A stretch of 9,576 nucleotides of DNA from Fidelibacterota bacterium. GTDB taxonomy: Bacteria > Fidelibacterota > Fidelibacteria > Fidelibacterales > Fidelibacteraceae. Positions 6,022 to 9,576 of this stretch are shown piece by piece (the first letter of the stretch is position 1; each line of letters opens with the position of its first letter). The DNA is taken from positions 1 through 9,576 of the forward strand of contig JAFGVT010000159.1 of assembly GCA_016937825.1 (NCBI GenBank), given 5' to 3'. The position numbers and the translations under genes were made by a program. Below the pieces are notes generated by a model, which saw nothing but the letters and a program-made list of their open reading frames with translations, made no database searches and was not told the DNA's origin.

Positions 6022-7770
6022 CTATCCGATCAGTTTGTCAATAGCATCAATAATATCTTTGCGATTCTTCATGCAAAGAATTTCATTCAGATGTTTGGCC
6101 GCTTTTTTCTGGTTTTGCCGGTTAATGAAATTCCGGACTGTGCCCAGATAGCGGGGCGCAACGCTGACGCCGTCCGCCTTCATGGCCAGCAGAAGGTACA
6201 GGGCCTGTTCCTCGGACCCCATTTCGCCGCAGATATAGACCGGGATCCCGGAACGGTGACCGGCATCAATGATTTTCTGGAGCATTTTAATGATCGCGGG
6301 ATCATAATGGTTGTATATTTTTGTGACCCGTTCGTTCCCGCGGTCCACGGCAAGGCTGTACTGGGTCAGATCGTTCGTTCCGATGGAAAAATAATCCGCC
6401 TTCTCTGCAAATGCTTCGATATTCATGACAACCGACGGCGTCTCGACCATGATCCCGGTTTTGATATTCCTGTCAAACGCGATCTTTTCATGTTCCAGAT
6501 CCCGTTTGACTCGCTCGATGATCTCCAGACTCTCTGTCAATTGCTCAAGATGCGTGATCATCGGAATCAAAAGGCAAACCTTCCCGAAAGCGGAACTGCG
6601 TAAGATCGCCCGGATCTGCGTAATAAAAACCTGGGGATGGTCCAGACATATCCGTATCGCACGATAGCCCATAAAGGGGTTGGCTTCGTTGCGGATGTTC
6701 AGGTCCCAAAGCGCGGACATTTTATCGCCGCCGAGATCGATCGTTCTGATGATGACTTCCTGATCGGGCAGGCTTTTAACGACCCGGACGTATTCTCTGA
6801 ACAATTCTTCCTCGTCAGGAAGGTGTTGTTTCATGAGATACAGATATTCCGTACGGTAAAGTCCGACACCGTCTCCGCCGTATTTTATGATGTCATCCAC
6901 TTCGAACGGCAGACTGATGTTGGCCGAAAGCTTGAGTTGAAATCCGTCCTGCGTAACCGCTTTCTTGTGGCTCTCGGCCTGATATTTCAGTTCCTGAGCC
7001 TGCAAATTATCCATTTCCCTGGCATATTGGTCAAGTGTTTCCTGACTGGGCTGGATAAGCACGTTCCCCTGGTTTGCGTCGAGAATGATCCTCTGTCCGG
7101 ATTCGAGGGTAAAGGTCGCATCCTTGACGCCGATGATCATCGGGACCTTCATAGCCCTTGCCAGAATGGATGCGTGCGAAGTTTTACCGCCGAATTCCGT
7201 GATGAATCCAAGCACATTTTCCGTTACAAGCATCATGATATCGGCGGGATTCAGTTCCTTTGCAATGAAGATGGTCGGTGTATCGAGCTCCAGTGAGGAC
7301 AAAACGGTCTGTTTGGATATTAATGCCCGTAAAACCCGTTGCCTGATATCGCGGATATCCGCAACGCGCTCGCGGAAATACTCGGACGCATGATCTTCGA
7401 GCAGTTCCACATATTGATTGACAACCACGCGGTAGGCAAAGGCGACGTTAACATGGTGTTCTTCAATATAGGCACGCACCTCTTTAATGATCTCATGATC
7501 CCGCAGGATCGCGATCTGTGCTGAAATGATGTCACTATAGGAGGGACCGAGGTTTTCCTCAATTTTTTTCCGCACAAGCTCCAATTCTTCAGCGACCATA
7601 TCCTGCGCTTTGGTAAGGCGGCTCATCTCTTCCGGGATATTTTGTTCTGAGATCAGTGTCCGGGGAATGATCGTTTCATTATCCACTTTTCGGACGTACG
7701 CGTGTCCGATGACAATACCGGATGATGCGGACTGTCCCTGAAGGATTTCCAAATCTTCACGTATGATCAT
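6022..7770 (-). CDS. ptsI: Phosphoenolpyruvate-protein phosphotransferase, Enzyme I of the PTS
   Basis: Enzyme I takes phosphate from phosphoenolpyruvate onto a histidine and passes it to HPr; it acts in the cytoplasm. The 582-residue length is normal for a classic EI with no GAF domain, which argues against the nitrogen-type PtsP. The N-terminal HPr-binding region is followed by the phosphohistidine motif GGKTSHASILAR (194-205) with His199. The PEP-binding TIM-barrel domain includes GVGLYRTEYLYL (301-312), NPFMGYRAIRICL (364-376), the Mg-binding segment ending in FSIGTNDLTQY (461-471), and the catalytic Cys514 in YICGEMGS (512-519). The ATG at 7770 is 8 nt after the HPr stop, with only a weak GGGAA upstream, so coupling to ptsH is likely. 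No EIIA, EIIB or EIIC gene is in the window. The 3' end nearly touches rnc on the opposite strand, with no terminator between. Confidence 0.97.
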   Translation of the reverse strand: MIIREDLEILQGQSASSGIVIGHAYVRKVDNETIIPRTLISEQNIPEEMSRLTKAQDMVAEELELVRKKIEENLGPSYSDIISAQIAILRDHEIIKEVRAYIEEHHVNVAFAYRVVVNQYVELLEDHASEYFRERVADIRDIRQRVLRALISKQTVLSSLELDTPTIFIAKELNPADIMMLVTENVLGFITEFGGKTSHASILARAMKVPMIIGVKDATFTLESGQRIILDANQGNVLIQPSQETLDQYAREMDNLQAQELKYQAESHKKAVTQDGFQLKLSANISLPFEVDDIIKYGGDGVGLYRTEYLYLMKQHLPDEEELFREYVRVVKSLPDQEVIIRTIDLGGDKMSALWDLNIRNEANPFMGYRAIRICLDHPQVFITQIRAILRSSAFGKVCLLIPMITHLEQLTESLEIIERVKRDLEHEKIAFDRNIKTGIMVETPSVVMNIEAFAEKADYFSIGTNDLTQYSLAVDRGNERVTKIYNHYDPAIIKMLQKIIDAGHRSGIPVYICGEMGSEEQALYLLLAMKADGVSVAPRYLGTVRNFINRQNQKKAAKHLNEILCMKNRKDIIDAIDKLIG

Positions 7771-7778
7771 GGTTCCCG

Positions 7779-8054
7779 CTAACTGTTTACACCCATCCCG
7801 AAATGATCCCCGACCAGATTTTCCAGCGCTTCTACGGCTTCTTTTTCATCGGGTCCGTCCGCTTCGATGATCAGTTTTGCACCGTGCTCGGCCGCAAGGA
7901 CCAGTAAACCCAAAATGGATTTGCCGTTGACTTTCTTTTCGTTGCGGCAGATAAAGATCTCTGATTTGTACTTGGCGGCGGTATTCACAAGCGCCGTGGC
8001 GGGACGTGCATGTAAACCTTGTTTATTCAAAATCGTTACTTCTTTTTTAATCAT
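7779..8054 (-). CDS. ptsH: Phosphocarrier protein HPr
   Basis: HPr relays phosphate from Enzyme I to EIIA-type acceptors. The 91-residue product has the active-site motif KQGLHARPAT (11-20) with His15 and Arg17. It also has the regulatory-site region VNGKSILGLL (42-51), with a serine exactly at position 46. Ser46 in this context is the target of HPr kinase/phosphorylase where that enzyme exists, so serine control is possible although no hprK is visible here. The start overlaps the stop of the upstream prenyl synthase by one base (TAATG on the minus strand). AGGGA (plus-strand 8061-8065) lies 6 nt upstream as a modest ribosome binding site. It is followed directly by ptsI, the usual partner. 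Confidence 0.97.
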   Translation of the reverse strand: MIKKEVTILNKQGLHARPATALVNTAAKYKSEIFICRNEKKVNGKSILGLLVLAAEHGAKLIIEADGPDEKEAVEALENLVGDHFGMGVNS

Positions 8055-9049
8055 TACTTTTCCCTATGCAGAATGAAGTAGGCAATACTGTAAAGCATAT
8101 CCTGAACTCCGGCAGGAAGTTCCTTGATCATGACATGGATCGTATCATGACGTAATTTAATATCTTCGTGTATCCTATCAAATATAAAATTCTCCCGCAG
8201 AAGCGTGCGGGCCGGTTCCACGCCGTGGTTTAAGATCGTAGCTTCCCGGGTCATTTCAATGAACGACTGCCAAAGGGGCTCGGGCAATTCCTGTTTGGCG
8301 TATAGATAGGGATAAGTTTTCTTCTGCTTGATCAAATCGCTTCCGAGCGTTTTACCCATTTTTGATTCGTCCGAGGTCAGCTCGAGGAGATCATCCTGCA
8401 TTTGGAACACAACGCCCAGTTCGAGCAAGATGTTTTCTATCAGGATCTCGTGCTCGTCCGAGGCTCCCGCAAGCATCGCGCCGAGGCGACCTGAAACAGC
8501 CAGCAGACAGGAGGTTTTTTGGGTCACCATGTCCAGGTATTCGTCAAGGAGAACATTTTCCCGGGTCTCGAAATCCATATCCATTGCCTGGCCTTCGCAT
8601 ACCCGGATCACCGCTCCCAGCAGGAGGGGTATCATACGGCTGTACAGGGCCGGCTCTCCCGCATAGGCATCCAGCTGTTTCAGCGCGATAGAAAATAATC
8701 CGTCCCCTGAAAGGATCGCCTTGTTCGCATCCCACTTTTTATGCACGGTCAGGTTCCCGTGCCGGAGCTCATCTCCGTCCATGATATCGTCATGGATCAG
8801 GGTGAAATTATGTATCATCTCAACGCAGGCGGCTGCCGGAAAAGACCTCTCCTTTTCCACATTCCCCATGGAACGCGCAACTGCGGAAAGGATGGCGGGA
8901 CGGATCTGTTTTCCGGAATTCCGCATCACATAGGCGATGGGTTCATACAGGGATCCCGGAGTTGAAGTGTCAATACACTGTGAAATTTTCGTATTGAACC
9001 ATTGCGTATAATCGGGATAGTACGATTCGAATGTTGATGAGGAGATCAC
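8054..9049 (-). CDS. Polyprenyl diphosphate synthase, short-chain (FPP/GGPP) type
   Basis: This 331-residue trans-prenyltransferase condenses isopentenyl diphosphate with allylic diphosphates to make isoprenoid precursors for carriers, quinones or membrane lipids. Visible motifs are GKQIRP (46-51) for IPP binding and the first Asp-rich motif LIHDDIMDGDELRHG (84-98) with Asp87, Asp88 and Asp91. GQAMDMDF lies at 153-160, the second Asp-rich region FQMQDDLLELTSD at 215-227, and KQKKTYP at 241-247. Phe82, five residues before the first motif, is aromatic, and there is no two-residue insertion within that motif. By known family rules this suggests a short-chain product such as geranylgeranyl or farnesyl diphosphate rather than a long chain. 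The second motif reads DDLLE instead of the usual DDxxD. The GTG start overlaps the upstream TGA by 4 nt (GTGA), and the stop overlaps the ptsH start by one base. The exact product is not certain. Confidence 0.9.
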   Translation of the reverse strand: MISSSTFESYYPDYTQWFNTKISQCIDTSTPGSLYEPIAYVMRNSGKQIRPAILSAVARSMGNVEKERSFPAAACVEMIHNFTLIHDDIMDGDELRHGNLTVHKKWDANKAILSGDGLFSIALKQLDAYAGEPALYSRMIPLLLGAVIRVCEGQAMDMDFETRENVLLDEYLDMVTQKTSCLLAVSGRLGAMLAGASDEHEILIENILLELGVVFQMQDDLLELTSDESKMGKTLGSDLIKQKKTYPYLYAKQELPEPLWQSFIEMTREATILNHGVEPARTLLRENFIFDRIHEDIKLRHDTIHVMIKELPAGVQDMLYSIAYFILHREK

Positions 9050-9576
9050 TCTTCTACCAGTTTCCCGTATTCTGACAATTTATTCATTACTTCGGCTTTG
9101 ATCCGTTCAAGCGCTTCTTTGCTGTTCGCTTCAAAGCGTGTGACGATCACCGGCTGAGTATTGGAAGCCCGAACAAGACCCCAGCCGTCTTTGAACCGGA
9201 TACGGACGCCGTCAACGGTAATGCAATCGTAGTTCTTTGAAAAATAGTCAAAGGCCTTTTCGGCAATTTCGAATTTGATCTTGTCCGACTCGGCCAGCAG
9301 ACGGATCTCGGGGGTTGAAAAGAATTTTGGGAGTTCATCCAGATACTCGCTCAGAGGCTTTTCGGAGCGGGAAAGCAATTGCAGCAATCTTGCGGACACA
9401 TAGATCGCGTCGTCGTAGCCGTAATAATCGTCCGCAAAGAAGATATGGCCGCTCATCTCGCCGCCGAAGGGACCTTTCAGTTCTTTCATTTTTTGCTTCA
9501 GCACGCTGTGCCCGGTTTTCCACATGACCGCTTTCCCGCCGTGTTTGACAACGGCATCTTCCAGCACCTGGCTGCA
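9046..9576 (-). CDS. Phosphomannomutase/phosphoglucomutase, C-terminal part, cut by the window edge
   Basis: Enzymes of this alpha-D-phosphohexomutase family interconvert hexose 1- and 6-phosphates to feed sugar-nucleotide and envelope polysaccharide synthesis. Only the last 176 residues are in the window; the frame is open to base 9576 and the 5' end, with the phosphoserine and metal-binding domains, lies outside. Visible are the domain 3 sugar-recognition loop GGEMSGHIFF (fragment residues about 38-47) and the domain 4 phosphate-binding loop GWGLVRASNTQPVIVTRFEA (about 132-151). Both are characteristic of ManB/AlgC-type mutases, and their key residues Glu, Ser, Arg, Ser, Asn and Thr are intact. 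Phosphoglucosamine mutase (GlmM) is less likely from the form of these loops. The TGA overlaps the GTG start of the prenyl synthase, making it the upstream member of the minus-strand operon seen here. Confidence 0.92.
   Translation of the reverse strand, partial: CSQVLEDAVVKHGGKAVMWKTGHSVLKQKMKELKGPFGGEMSGHIFFADDYYGYDDAIYVSARLLQLLSRSEKPLSEYLDELPKFFSTPEIRLLAESDKIKFEIAEKAFDYFSKNYDCITVDGVRIRFKDGWGLVRASNTQPVIVTRFEANSKEALERIKAEVMNKLSEYGKLVEE

Noticed and set aside
6091..7296. Two plus-strand open frames (170 and 219 codons) inside ptsI
   Set aside because: They lie opposite a complete Enzyme I with all catalytic residues, have no ribosome binding site or family resemblance, and show typical shadow composition.

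Overview
The window looks like core chromosomal DNA of a diderm bacterium with roughly 50% GC. It contains no phage, transposon, CRISPR or RNA-gene signal. Gram-negative architecture is suggested by a lipobox-bearing SPOR lipoprotein and by the Lon, YceD/L32 and RNase III neighbourhood. Three features point weakly to the Fibrobacteres-Chlorobi-Bacteroidetes side of the tree: the form of the L32 and RNase III N-termini, a promoter-like sequence matching the Bacteroidetes -7 consensus upstream of yceD, and rnc lacking a Shine-Dalgarno sequence. Other genes carry strong GGAGG sites, which is unusual for true Bacteroidetes, so an uncultured FCB-related lineage is possible. The phylum cannot be fixed from this window.

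Plus-strand half (1-6019): the C-terminal two thirds of Lon protease; a bacterial member of the cyclic 2,3-diphosphoglycerate synthetase-like GTPase family (COG2403 type); a compact nucleoside diphosphate kinase only 6 nt downstream; a lipoprotein with a PKD-like region and a C-terminal SPOR domain; the YceD/DUF177 protein overlapping ribosomal protein L32; a perfect 17-bp inverted repeat; and RNase III. The plsX/fab/acpP genes that commonly lie between rpmF and rnc are absent.

Minus-strand half (9576-6022) is one tightly packed operon read right to left: the C-terminal end of a phosphomannomutase/phosphoglucomutase, a short-chain type polyprenyl diphosphate synthase, HPr and Enzyme I of the phosphotransferase system. 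Successive genes overlap by 4 nt (GTGA), overlap by 1 nt (TAATG), or are separated by 8 nt. No sugar permease is visible, so EI/HPr may act as a regulatory relay or serve permeases elsewhere. The two halves converge at rnc/ptsI with only 2 nt between stop codons.

Functionally the window mixes protein quality control (Lon), nucleotide and phosphometabolite chemistry (COG2403 GTPase, Ndk), envelope and division (SPOR lipoprotein, isoprenoid and sugar-phosphate precursors), translation (YceD-L32, RNase III) and phosphotransfer signalling (EI/HPr). Coding density is very high. The longest non-coding stretch is about 110 nt (4403-4513), so no gap exceeds 300 bases. No wholly new system was found. 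The most interesting items are the uncharacterised COG2403 GTPase coupled to ndk, the hairpin in front of rnc, the Bacteroidetes-like apparently leaderless promoter at yceD, and the altered second Asp-rich motif of the prenyl synthase.
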